A stretch of DNA of 34,452 nucleotides, from positions 85,760-120,211 of the forward strand of contig NZ_LNCU01000092.1 of the NCBI RefSeq assembly GCF_001542415.1, read 5' to 3'. Each line of letters opens with the position of its first letter. Position 1 is the first letter of the stretch. The notes beneath the pieces were generated by a model that did not search any database, had not been told where the DNA came from, and worked only from the letters and a program-made list of their open reading frames with translations. The DNA comes from Bradyrhizobium macuxiense (GTDB taxonomy: Bacteria; Pseudomonadota; Alphaproteobacteria; Rhizobiales; Xanthobacteraceae). The position numbers and the translations under genes are program-made. Positions 23,174 through 30,847 of the stretch are shown piece after piece.

Positions 23174-26122
23174 TTATGCCGCCGCGATCTGGCAGAGGGT
23201 GACTTTGGGCTCCTGCATGCCGGTCGCCGGATCGTATCCGTAGGTGGTGATGGTGTTCGCGCTTTCGCCGAGCACGATCGGATCGGTGCCCTTCGGATAA
23301 TTGCCGCGCAGATCCTTGCCCGCGAACCAGCCGCCGAAGTGGAACGGCATCCACGCGACCCCCTTGCCGACGCGTTCGGTCACCAGCGCCTTCATCCTGG
23401 CGCGCGAATTGTTTTCGGCGCCAGTCACCCAGACCCAGCCGCCATCCTTGATGCCGCGATCGGCGGCATCGGCGGGGCTAATCTCGATAAACATGTCCTG
23501 CTGCAATTCGGCAAGCCATGGGTTGGTGCGGGTCTCCTCGCCGCCCCCCTCGTACTCGACGAGACGACCGGACGACAGGATGAGCGGAAATTGCTTCGCG
23601 ATCCCCTTCTCCACCGCCGCCTTCTGCACGGAGAAGCCGATATTGGGCAGGCGGAATTGTTTGGCGTCGGGCAGCGTCGGATATTTCGCAACCAGATCGA
23701 CCCGCGGCGTGTAGATCGGCTCGCGATGTACTGGAATCGGATCAGGCAGGCCAAACGCATTCATGCGCGCCTTGCCGTTGCCGTAGGGCACACAGCCGTG
23801 TTTGAGCGCCACGCGCTGGATGCCGCCGGACAGGTCGAGCGACCATGAGACCGCATCCGGATTGGCGGAGTTGATCTTGGTGATGGTGGCCATCTCCGCC
23901 TCGCTGAGATCCTTGTCCCAGCCGAGCTTCTTCAGGCTCGCCAGCGTGAATTCCGGATAGCCGTCCGTGATCTCGGAGTCCTTGGAATAGGACCCCTCTG
24001 CAAGCAGGCTCACCTTGCGCGTGGTGCCGTCCGCAAGCTTCTCCTCGCGCTCGATACCGAAGCGCGGACGGAACGTGCCGCCGCCATCCATCACGCTCAG
24101 GTTGGTATTGTAGAGCAGCGGCGTGCCGGGATGGCGCACCTCGGGCGAACCCCAGCAAGGCCACGGCAGGCCGTAATAGTCGCCGCCGACTTCCGGATCG
24201 TCCTTGGGCGCCCGCATGGTCAGGAAGTCGAACTTGGCCTGGTTCTTCATGTGCGCCTTGAGGCGCTCGGGCGACTGGCCGCAATAGCCGGTCGACCAGC
24301 TGCCGCGATTCATCTCGCGCAGGATATCCTCGGCTTCCGGCAGATTGTTCTCCACCTTGATGTTCTTGAACATCTTGTCGGCGAAGCCGAGTTTCTTCGC
24401 CACGAGGTACATGACCTCGAGGTCATCCTTCGATTCGAAGACCGGCTTTACGATCTGCTCGCCCCATTGCAGCGAGCGGTTTGAGGCGACGCGCGAACCC
24501 TTGCATTCGAATTGCGTGCCAACCGGGAGCAAATAGAGGCCATCCTTGCGTCCTGCCTCCACCGCGAGCGATGCCCAGGTGGTCGGATGCGGGTCGGCGA
24601 CGACAAGCAGTTCGAGCGCCTTCAGACCGTTCAGGGATTCAGGAACGCGCGTGATGCTGTTGCTGGCGTGTCCCTGCACGAACATCGCCCGCACATTGTC
24701 TTTCTGTGCGATCTGATCCTTCGGCAGTGTCACCGCTTCGAACCAGCGGGTGAGCGGAATGCCGGGGGTTTCCATGATCTGCTTGCTATCGAAGCGGGAC
24801 TTCAGGAAGTCGTAGTCAACCTCCCAGACTCGCGACCAGTGCTTCCACGCGCCCTCGGCCAGTCCATAGTAGAACGGAAGCGTGACGATATCGAGCCCCA
24901 CGTCCGTCGCCCCTTGCACGTTGTCATGGCCACGGAAGATGTTGGCGCCTGTGCCGGGGCCACCGACGTTGCCCGTCAGCAGCAGCGCGATGCAGCTCGC
25001 CCTCACGTTTGCAGTGCCGACCGTCTTCTGGGTCTGGCCCATGGCCCAAATCAGCGTCGCCGGCCTCTCGGTGGCCAGCATCTTGGCGACACGCTTGAGC
25101 TGTTCGCCAGGAACGCCGCTGACGCGCTCGACTTCCTCCGGGTTCCATTTCTCCACTTCCTTGCGCAGGTCGTCGAAACCGTAGACGCGCTGCTTGATGA
25201 ACTCCTTGTCCTCCCACCCGTTCTGGAGAATGTGCCACATCATGCCATAGAGCACCGGAATATCGGTGCCCGGCCGCATGCGCACGTATTCGGTCGCGTG
25301 CGCCGCCGTACGCGTCAGGCGCGGATCGATGACGACAAAATTGGCCTTCTTCAACTCCTTGCCCTCAAGCAGATGCTGAAGCGATACCGGATGGGCCTCG
25401 GCTGGATTCCCGCCCATGATGATCTGCGTCTTGGCGTTGCGGATATCGTTGAAGCTGTTGGTCATCGCGCCGTAACCCCACGTGTTGGCCACGCCGGTGA
25501 CGGTCGTCGAATGGCAGATGCGCGCCTGATGGTCGGTGTTGTTGGTGCCCCAGAACGCGCCGAGCTTGCGGAACAGATAGGAGCCCTCATTGGTCATCTT
25601 GGCCGATCCAAGCCAGTAGACGGAATCAGGACCGGACTTCCCGCGAATTTCGAGCAGCTTCTCGCCGATCTCGTTGACCGCAGTGTCCCAGGAGACGCGC
25701 GTCCACTGTCCATCCACCAGCTTCATCGGATAGCGGAGCCGGCGCTCGCTGTGCACGAGCTCGCGCACGGAGGCGCCCTTCGCGCAATGCGATCCGCGAT
25801 TGATCGGAGAATCCCAGCTCGGCTCCTGACCGATCCAGACCCCGTTCAACACCTCCGCGGTCACGGTGCATCCCACCGAGCAGTGCGTACAAATGCTCTT
25901 GCGAACCGCCGCCCCGGATGTGAGGGGACCGGCCATTGCCGCTTTCGCCGTCCGTACGCTGCCAAGCGGCAGCGTGCTCAACGCGGCGAGCGCACCGCCA
26001 GCAAGGCCCGAGCGGCGCAGGAAGGTGCGGCGGTCGAGACCACTCCCTTGCCCCGACAAGCCAGCCGCGATGGATCCGCTTGAGGCGATTTCGGAACGCT
26101 GTTGTGTTCTCTTGATCAGCAC
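23174..26122 (-). CDS. Formate dehydrogenase alpha (catalytic) subunit, Cys-type Mo/W-bis-MGD
   Basis: A ~982-residue catalytic subunit of the DMSO-reductase superfamily. Residues 30-37 (DRRTFLRR) are a twin-arginine signal, so it is exported folded. Cys78, Cys81, Cys85 and Cys113 bind the proximal [4Fe-4S] cluster. HQARICHS places the metal ligand at Cys203 followed by catalytic His204, so Cys replaces the selenocysteine of E. coli FdnG/FdoG. The C-terminal molybdopterin-binding domain includes GRLVEYEGGGEETRTNPW. It oxidises formate to CO2 at the periplasmic face. I chose the GTG at 26122 because GGAGG sits 5 bases upstream; the TTG at 26137 is 5 codons further out. Confidence 0.93.
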   Translation of the reverse strand: MLIKRTQQRSEIASSGSIAAGLSGQGSGLDRRTFLRRSGLAGGALAALSTLPLGSVRTAKAAMAGPLTSGAAVRKSICTHCSVGCTVTAEVLNGVWIGQEPSWDSPINRGSHCAKGASVRELVHSERRLRYPMKLVDGQWTRVSWDTAVNEIGEKLLEIRGKSGPDSVYWLGSAKMTNEGSYLFRKLGAFWGTNNTDHQARICHSTTVTGVANTWGYGAMTNSFNDIRNAKTQIIMGGNPAEAHPVSLQHLLEGKELKKANFVVIDPRLTRTAAHATEYVRMRPGTDIPVLYGMMWHILQNGWEDKEFIKQRVYGFDDLRKEVEKWNPEEVERVSGVPGEQLKRVAKMLATERPATLIWAMGQTQKTVGTANVRASCIALLLTGNVGGPGTGANIFRGHDNVQGATDVGLDIVTLPFYYGLAEGAWKHWSRVWEVDYDFLKSRFDSKQIMETPGIPLTRWFEAVTLPKDQIAQKDNVRAMFVQGHASNSITRVPESLNGLKALELLVVADPHPTTWASLAVEAGRKDGLYLLPVGTQFECKGSRVASNRSLQWGEQIVKPVFESKDDLEVMYLVAKKLGFADKMFKNIKVENNLPEAEDILREMNRGSWSTGYCGQSPERLKAHMKNQAKFDFLTMRAPKDDPEVGGDYYGLPWPCWGSPEVRHPGTPLLYNTNLSVMDGGGTFRPRFGIEREEKLADGTTRKVSLLAEGSYSKDSEITDGYPEFTLASLKKLGWDKDLSEAEMATITKINSANPDAVSWSLDLSGGIQRVALKHGCVPYGNGKARMNAFGLPDPIPVHREPIYTPRVDLVAKYPTLPDAKQFRLPNIGFSVQKAAVEKGIAKQFPLILSSGRLVEYEGGGEETRTNPWLAELQQDMFIEISPADAADRGIKDGGWVWVTGAENNSRARMKALVTERVGKGVAWMPFHFGGWFAGKDLRGNYPKGTDPIVLGESANTITTYGYDPATGMQEPKVTLCQIAAA

Positions 26123-26133
26123 GGCCGCCTCCC

Positions 26134-26343
26134 TCAACCCGGATAACGATTGACGCGGTAATAGGTCTTCACATGGTCTGTTTCCTTGTAGCGCGCCTTG
26201 CGTTTCTCATCGTCGGTCTCGCTGTCGGCTTGCGCGGGCGCGATCAAGGGTGCCGCCAGCGTCGCTCCCGCACCGACGGTGCCGATTCCGACCTTGCGAA
26301 GAAAGTCTCGGCGGCCGGTTGTCGTTTTCCTCTCATCTTTCAT
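26134..26343 (-). CDS. Small Tat-signal protein of formate dehydrogenase operons (TIGR02811-like)
   Basis: A 69-residue protein. The N-terminal half is a twin-arginine leader (GRRDFLRKVGIGTVGAG, residues ~10-26, ending at APAQA). The short acidic/basic mature part ends VKTYYRVNRYPG. It matches the 'formate dehydrogenase region Tat target' family found next to fdh catalytic genes. The role is not established; a small bound subunit or assembly factor at the periplasmic side is plausible. It ends 11 bases before the alpha-subunit GTG. The ATG has a GGGAG 7 bases upstream. Confidence 0.85.
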   Translation of the reverse strand: MKDERKTTTGRRDFLRKVGIGTVGAGATLAAPLIAPAQADSETDDEKRKARYKETDHVKTYYRVNRYPG

Positions 26344-26371
26344 CGTATTTCTCCCGAACCAGCGGCGCCGG

Positions 26372-27151
26372 TCAGTTGGCGAACGTGAAAGCCTCGGTTT
26401 CTATCTCAAGCCACACTCGGCCAAGCGTTCCAACCGACCGGTAGAATCTCGCATTCTGCGCCTTCTCCATGTCGGCGAACAAACGTCCCATCCAGCGGGA
26501 GACGTGCTTTTCGAAGAAGGCGCGTTGTGTATCCGGCAAAGCCGGCAAACGCGCCGCCGCAAGGTCCGCCATGATCTCGCACAGCGTCCCCGCGTGATCC
26601 TCGGGTTCAAAATTGTTCTCTACCCGCTCGACGCCGAGCGCGGCCAGATCGTCGCGCAGGCGCGACAGAGGACGTTCGTTGAGAAAGCCGGTCAGGTAGT
26701 AGGACGCATAAGGCAGCAGCTCGCCACGGCCGAGACCGACGAACAAATCGAAATATTCGCGCTCGACCTCGGATGCGACGGCAACCGATGCACCGTCGGC
26801 AAGAGCTGCGTGGGCGCGCCCCAGCGGCGTTGCATCGCCCTTCAACTGCGCGATCTGCTCAAGCAATGCTGCCGACGGCGCGGACCAAAGCAAGTTTGCA
26901 AGCAGCGCGTATTCCCGAGCACGCGCCGCATCGATCGGATCAACTTCGTCGCCTACCACGACAGGCTCGCTGTAGAGATCGGGGCGAAGCAGCTTGCGCG
27001 GGACGCCCGTTGCGGTCTCGACCGCGATCACGCGTTGCGCAGGCACCCTGTTCCAGTTCGACACTGACGGCTGGGCAATACCTATCTTTCGGGCAAGCTC
27101 GGCAACACCGCCCGCGGCACCGATCGCACGTTCAAGTCCCGCATCGCGCAC
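26372..27151 (-). CDS. Helix-turn-helix (YdaS-like) fused to a TorD-family chaperone
   Basis: A 259-residue two-domain protein. Residues ~1-55 (GLERAIGAAGGVAELARKIG, then IAQPSVSNWNRVPAQRVIAVE) are a Cro/YdaS-type helix-turn-helix. After a linker, residues ~78-255 form the all-helical TorD/DmsD domain (REYALLANLLWSAPS ... EPEDHAGTLCEIMADLA ... FFEKHVSRWMGRLFADME). TorD proteins bind Tat leaders of Mo enzymes and hold the apo-enzyme until the cofactor is loaded. The E-P-E-D-H motif typical of TorD substrate handling is intact. It lies just upstream of the Tat-bearing genes it probably serves. The DNA-binding domain suggests feedback on fdh transcription, which is inference. The GTG start has a strong AGGAGG 5 bases upstream. 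Confidence 0.85.
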   Translation of the reverse strand: MRDAGLERAIGAAGGVAELARKIGIAQPSVSNWNRVPAQRVIAVETATGVPRKLLRPDLYSEPVVVGDEVDPIDAARAREYALLANLLWSAPSAALLEQIAQLKGDATPLGRAHAALADGASVAVASEVEREYFDLFVGLGRGELLPYASYYLTGFLNERPLSRLRDDLAALGVERVENNFEPEDHAGTLCEIMADLAAARLPALPDTQRAFFEKHVSRWMGRLFADMEKAQNARFYRSVGTLGRVWLEIETEAFTFAN

Positions 27152-27263
27152 GCCGACCTCCTATCTCAGGGGCCAATTGCGTTTGCAGGTGGGAGAATAC
27201 GGCGCGCGTCGGGAAGCGGTCAATCAGCAGCCATAGGCTGAGGCTATCGCATTTAGTCGCAGT
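27152..27263 (-). promoter_or_regulatory. 112-base gap inside the formate dehydrogenase operon
   Basis: The only sizeable gap in the ten-gene leftward run lies between the DUF3306 gene and the HTH-TorD gene. It could carry an internal promoter or operator, and it includes ATAG/CTAT half-sites around 27234-27248. No strong promoter boxes are evident to me. If the HTH domain autoregulates, this is where its site should be. Confidence 0.3.
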
Positions 27264-27929
27264 CTAGCGGGGCAGCGCACCGCCATGTGTGCGACGCGGA
27301 ACGGCAGTCTCTTCACTCGCATCACTCGCAGCTATTGGTTGCGGTGCAGCACAATCGGGCGGCAATTCCTCGACCGCGCGCTCCCCGAGCCGTTGGGGAA
27401 TCGTGATTGTCTTCACCGGGTTGGATGACGGCCCAAGATCGGGCGGCAGATGAGCCGATTGCGCTCCCGCTTCGGCGGCCTCCGTTTGCGGGTTGGCCAG
27501 GCTTTTGGCGGCCTCCGCCACATCCCCGACGATGCGACGAGCAAGCGCGCCAACCTGCTCGGCTGAATTGTCTAATGGACCGAACCCCGCCATGGCGTTC
27601 GGGTCATTGAAGTCCCAGGCGTTCTCCGCCAACCCCACAAAATCGCGGATGGCGGGATCGGCACTCCAGGCACGACGAAGCGCCGCCCGGCTCAACTCCT
27701 GCGGAACGCCTTTGCGTAGGAAAGCCGTGATGTCAGTGGCGACATCAATCGATTCAATGGGAGGCAAGTTCGAAAGATCCGGCTGGGGGAGAGCCGGCAC
27801 CGCCGGCGCAGGGTCTGCCGGCGCCGGCGCGCTCGCCTCGACCGCTTGTTCCGGCGCCGGTCCGACGTGATCGGCCATCGCCTCCTGCTTGCGACGCGAC
27901 CAGCGCGCCAGAAAACGCTCGTCACTCAT
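27264..27929 (-). CDS. DUF3306 domain protein
   Basis: A 221-residue soluble protein. The N-terminus MSDERFLARWSRRK is the DUF3306 signature. A Pro/Ala-rich low-complexity segment (~25-50) follows, then DITAFLRKGVPQELSRAALRRAWSADPAI, with GLAENAWDFNDP next. The C-terminal third is variable and probably disordered. The family co-occurs with DUF3305 and formate dehydrogenase genes; no biochemical function is established that I know of. The start overlaps the DUF3305 stop by 4 bases (ATGA). Confidence 0.85.
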   Translation of the reverse strand: MSDERFLARWSRRKQEAMADHVGPAPEQAVEASAPAPADPAPAVPALPQPDLSNLPPIESIDVATDITAFLRKGVPQELSRAALRRAWSADPAIRDFVGLAENAWDFNDPNAMAGFGPLDNSAEQVGALARRIVGDVAEAAKSLANPQTEAAEAGAQSAHLPPDLGPSSNPVKTITIPQRLGERAVEELPPDCAAPQPIAASDASEETAVPRRTHGGALPR

Positions 27930-28441
27930 TCATGCCCACCTTCGTGGCGACGACGCGCAAGCGCCTCCGGATCGGCGCGTCGCCGCTCGCGCTTGACGAA
28001 CTCCGTCTCAACGTGGTGCTGCGCGATGAACTTTTCAATCGCCTGACGTAGCACCTCGGGCATCGGCACCGCCTCGACCAGATTGGCACCGGCTTCGGTG
28101 AATGCCTCCCCTTCCGCAGGGTCCGCGGTGACTGCCGAAACAACATAGGGCCAGACGTCCTCGGAAGGAGTCAATATAATCCAGACACTGGGATCACCGC
28201 TGGCGAGATTGTCGCGGTAGCGCGCTGCTTCCGAACGATAGAGATCGACCATCGCGCTCCCGGCATAAAACAGTGTCGTTCCCTCCTGCTCCCGTATGAC
28301 CGTCCACGGCGTCATGTCAGGCTCATCCGGCAACACGCCTGCGCCGCGCCAGACAAAATCAATCCACGGGGAATCCGCCCTTGCCCGCTCGACCACGACG
28401 CCGAGCGGAATGCGCAACAACGGCAGGGCGGCGGAACTCAC
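27926..28441 (-). CDS. DUF3305 domain protein
   Basis: A 171-residue soluble protein. The opening LPLLRIPLGVVVERARADSPWIDFVWR and the later SVWIILTPSEDVWPYVVSAVTADP are DUF3305 blocks. The C-terminal ~25 residues are rich in Arg/Glu/His. The start is a GTG (28441) overlapping the DUF6352 stop by GTGA, with no independent Shine-Dalgarno evident, so it is likely translated by re-initiation. Function unknown; consistently paired with DUF3306. Confidence 0.85.
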   Translation of the reverse strand: MSSAALPLLRIPLGVVVERARADSPWIDFVWRGAGVLPDEPDMTPWTVIREQEGTTLFYAGSAMVDLYRSEAARYRDNLASGDPSVWIILTPSEDVWPYVVSAVTADPAEGEAFTEAGANLVEAVPMPEVLRQAIEKFIAQHHVETEFVKRERRRADPEALARRRHEGGHE

Positions 28442-29445
28442 GTCGCAGCCTCCAGGTGTTTGATTGGCAAGCCCGTCAACAGATTCTGCGGCTTCATCCG
28501 CACAAGGCGATCGGGGCTCATTGCCAGGATCAGATAGACGCCCTCACACCTGATAGCGTCGACGACCAGATGTGCGTCGGCAAAAGTCACCCTGAAGAAC
28601 GCCAGCACGCGCGTCATCGTTCGATCATCGAGCGTCTCGCCATGCCACAGCCGGTCGCCGATCCCGGTGGCTTCAGCATCGAGCCCAACATACCAGGCGA
28701 GGTTCGCATCACGCAGTGCAGTCACCGGCTCGATTACGACGTCGACCCCAAGCAAATGCGAAATCCAGAGTTTCATGACGTCCGCCAGCGCAGCCGGCCC
28801 CCGCGTTCCGCTGCTGAAATCGAGCGCAAGGTCGAACTGATCGCTGCGATGCCAGTAGCTGTCGGCATTCGCATCGCTCAAGACGTCGATCCCCGTTCCA
28901 CTCGTGGCTCCCAACATGGAGATCAGCGACAACACCGGCGCCGGGCTGGTTCCACCGACGACTTCCTCGTCCCCCAGCAGCAACGAATGCTCGTGCGGCA
29001 CAATGCGCTGAGGCCGGAAGAAGAGTTCGGCCGCGCGCAGCACGAACGAATCCTCGCAGCCATCGAGTGCGTTGCGCAGGATGACGTGCACGAGCTGGTT
29101 CAGGAACAGTGGCGGCAGGTTGATCGATCCCGAACGAACCAGCGCAAGATAGGCCGCTTCCAACGTGGGTTCACGTAGCAAGAGGTCGCGGAATGCCAAC
29201 ACGAACTGCCAATTCTCCCGCGCATCCGCATCGACGATCGCGGCGACCTCTTCCCCCGGCACCGCCCGGCGCGGGTCCGCGAGCAGCTCCCGATGCAGCT
29301 TGCGTTCGGTCTCACAGGCATCGTCCGGCGGCATCAACTCGCGACGGGCGAAATAGGCCTTCAGAAACTGTTCCGTCGCAACGAGCCCACCGCCGGCATT
29401 TCGATCGAGCAGGTGATGGCCGCAAGTGATCCAGAAATCCCTCAT
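28438..29445 (-). CDS. DUF6352 family protein of the formate dehydrogenase locus
   Basis: A 335-residue soluble protein opening MRDFWITCGHHLLDRNAGGGL and containing AYLALVRSGSINLPPLFLNQLVHVILRN. It is mostly helical by composition with one Cys-containing motif (TCGHHLL) near the N-terminus. The family name is from memory. No catalytic motif is recognised and no function is established. Both ends overlap neighbours by 4 bases (ATGA upstream, GTGA downstream), so it is locked into the accessory block. Confidence 0.75.
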   Translation of the reverse strand: MRDFWITCGHHLLDRNAGGGLVATEQFLKAYFARRELMPPDDACETERKLHRELLADPRRAVPGEEVAAIVDADARENWQFVLAFRDLLLREPTLEAAYLALVRSGSINLPPLFLNQLVHVILRNALDGCEDSFVLRAAELFFRPQRIVPHEHSLLLGDEEVVGGTSPAPVLSLISMLGATSGTGIDVLSDANADSYWHRSDQFDLALDFSSGTRGPAALADVMKLWISHLLGVDVVIEPVTALRDANLAWYVGLDAEATGIGDRLWHGETLDDRTMTRVLAFFRVTFADAHLVVDAIRCEGVYLILAMSPDRLVRMKPQNLLTGLPIKHLEAAT

Positions 29446-30014
29446 CGCGGTAATGGCTCCGCGCTGATATTCGCAAGGTTGAGATTGCTGTCCGGCTCGA
29501 GGTCATCCTCGATTTCCATGAACGAGAACGCATTGCCGTGACGCTGCCCCTCCCGCAGTTGCAACCTGCGGAATGACTCGCGGACCTCGCCATCGCTCGC
29601 CGAACGATGGACGGCGATCAACGTGCTGACGGGATGGGTGCAGAGTGACTGCGCAAAGGCGACCTCCTCCGCCGCGGCATCGTGCGCGGTTGCAATATCC
29701 GGCGAGCCGAACTGTTCCACCAACTGTTTTGCAAGGAGCTCCACCAACGCCCGGCGGTCGTCCTCTGACGCTGGAACGATTTGCGCCAGCGTCGACCAGC
29801 CCCAGGACTGCACGCCAAGAAAGCCGCTGCGAAACGCCGAACGGGCCTTGCCGCCCAGCTTCGCCGGATCCTGATCGCAAAAGCGGAACGCGCCCGAAAC
29901 CGCCCAATCTCCGGGCTCCGCGGCCACGTCGAATACGAACCTGTCAGACGGATCGAGCGCGATGGTGCGCAAGAGTTTCACAGGCGCGGCCCTCCGAGGT
30001 TTGGATCGAGCCAT
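29442..30014 (-). CDS. DUF6505 family protein of the formate dehydrogenase locus
   Basis: A 190-residue soluble protein with a basic N-terminus (ARSKPRRA) followed by KLLRTIALDPSDRFVFD, WAVSGAFRFCDQD, KARSAFRSGFLGVQSWGWSTLAQIV and a helical C-terminal half. The family name is from memory; function unknown. Its start lies 37 bases inside the upstream ligase-like gene and its stop overlaps the DUF6352 start, so the block is tightly coupled. Confidence 0.7.
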   Translation of the reverse strand: MARSKPRRAAPVKLLRTIALDPSDRFVFDVAAEPGDWAVSGAFRFCDQDPAKLGGKARSAFRSGFLGVQSWGWSTLAQIVPASEDDRRALVELLAKQLVEQFGSPDIATAHDAAAEEVAFAQSLCTHPVSTLIAVHRSASDGEVRESFRRLQLREGQRHGNAFSFMEIEDDLEPDSNLNLANISAEPLPR

Positions 30015-30700
30015 GAGGGCGACAGCAAGCCTTTTCTCAGGTCCTGCCGGGCGGTCACTTCTGTTCCGATCCGGCGGGTGATGAGGTCGCCATTGTCAGC
30101 TATCACATGCGTAATCTGCGGCTCACGCGACAGCCGCCCCAGGAATTCACGCGCGATACCGTCGAACCCGTCGGTTTGCCAGCCGTCCAGCGCACGCATC
30201 AGATGCCGCGCGAAGCTTTCCGTGACCTGAACGGCTCCGGCCTCGCCAAACCCCTCCTGATCCAGCGCGGAAGCGAGCGGGTACACGCCGGCGTCCGTGT
30301 CGCTCATCGTCACAGTCCGGATCATGGCGCCGAACACCAGCCAGCGCGGAGGCTTGTCCTCCTTTGCTGATGGCGGCCAGCTAAGCCGTCCGCCGCCAAC
30401 AAGGCCACCGTCGACACGGATCGCGTCGGGCCAGTCGATCGCGATCTCCTTGTTCGGCGGTGCATAGGCACGCAATGCATCGGTCAGCGCCACCATTCCA
30501 GCGTAGACAGCGCGGCGCGCCGTGCGCAACGGCTCGCTTGGTTCGAGCACGACTGCGAACTCCGCAAGATCGAACCGCCCCACATAGGTCAGCGTACCTG
30601 CCCCACTCGCTTTTGCGATATCGGTTGCGTGGGCAAAGGCGTCACGACTTTCGCGCAGCCTCACCAGCGTGAACGGCGGAGGCAGATTGATGGGCTCCAC
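29978..30700 (-). CDS. Degenerate biotin/lipoate protein ligase-like protein (DUF4444 type)
   Basis: A ~240-residue protein with the class II biotin/lipoate ligase fold. Matching parts are the strand block TLTYVGRFDLAEFAVVLEP, the helix RRAVYAGMVALTDAL, and IDWPDAIRVDGGLVGGGRL where ligases have WPNDI...K(L/I)AGIL. The catalytic Lys of that motif and the GRGRxGR loop are missing, so ligase activity is doubtful. The C-terminal half is the extra domain seen in fdh-linked homologues. The start is uncertain: GTG 30700 gives the family-like N-terminus VEPINLPPPF, while a GGAGG near 30739 would better suit a CTG at 30733. It is the first gene of the operon and overlaps the next by 37 bases. Confidence 0.7.
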   Translation of the reverse strand: MEPINLPPPFTLVRLRESRDAFAHATDIAKASGAGTLTYVGRFDLAEFAVVLEPSEPLRTARRAVYAGMVALTDALRAYAPPNKEIAIDWPDAIRVDGGLVGGGRLSWPPSAKEDKPPRWLVFGAMIRTVTMSDTDAGVYPLASALDQEGFGEAGAVQVTESFARHLMRALDGWQTDGFDGIAREFLGRLSREPQITHVIADNGDLITRRIGTEVTARQDLRKGLLSPSWLDPNLGGPRL

Positions 30701-30847
30701 AACCGCAGAGCGCCTGGGGGCTGTCGGTGTCAGTCGGACCTCCAGCTTCCTTTTCCTTTCTCGCGAGAATAACTTAATCGAGCAGAGGGATTGACGCGAG
30801 TCTGCTCGCGATCGTTCCCTGCCTCTCAGGGAGGTAAGCTGCCGCGC
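30701..30847. promoter_or_regulatory. Divergent promoter of the formate dehydrogenase locus with two palindromes
   Basis: Between the ten-gene leftward operon and the rightward polyferredoxin gene are a 12-base perfect palindrome TTCTCGCGAGAA (30758-30769) and an inverted repeat CGCGAG-TCTG-CTCGCG (30795-30810). They share the GCGAG/CTCGC half-site and lie 26 bases apart, which fits one regulator binding twice. The HTH-TorD protein is one candidate. A GGGAGG lies 13 bases before the polyferredoxin ATG. Confidence 0.5.

Noticed and set aside
24512..26083. 523-codon rightward frame opposite the formate dehydrogenase alpha subunit
   Set aside because: Antisense shadow of a fully recognisable catalytic subunit; no family motifs and no ribosome-binding site.
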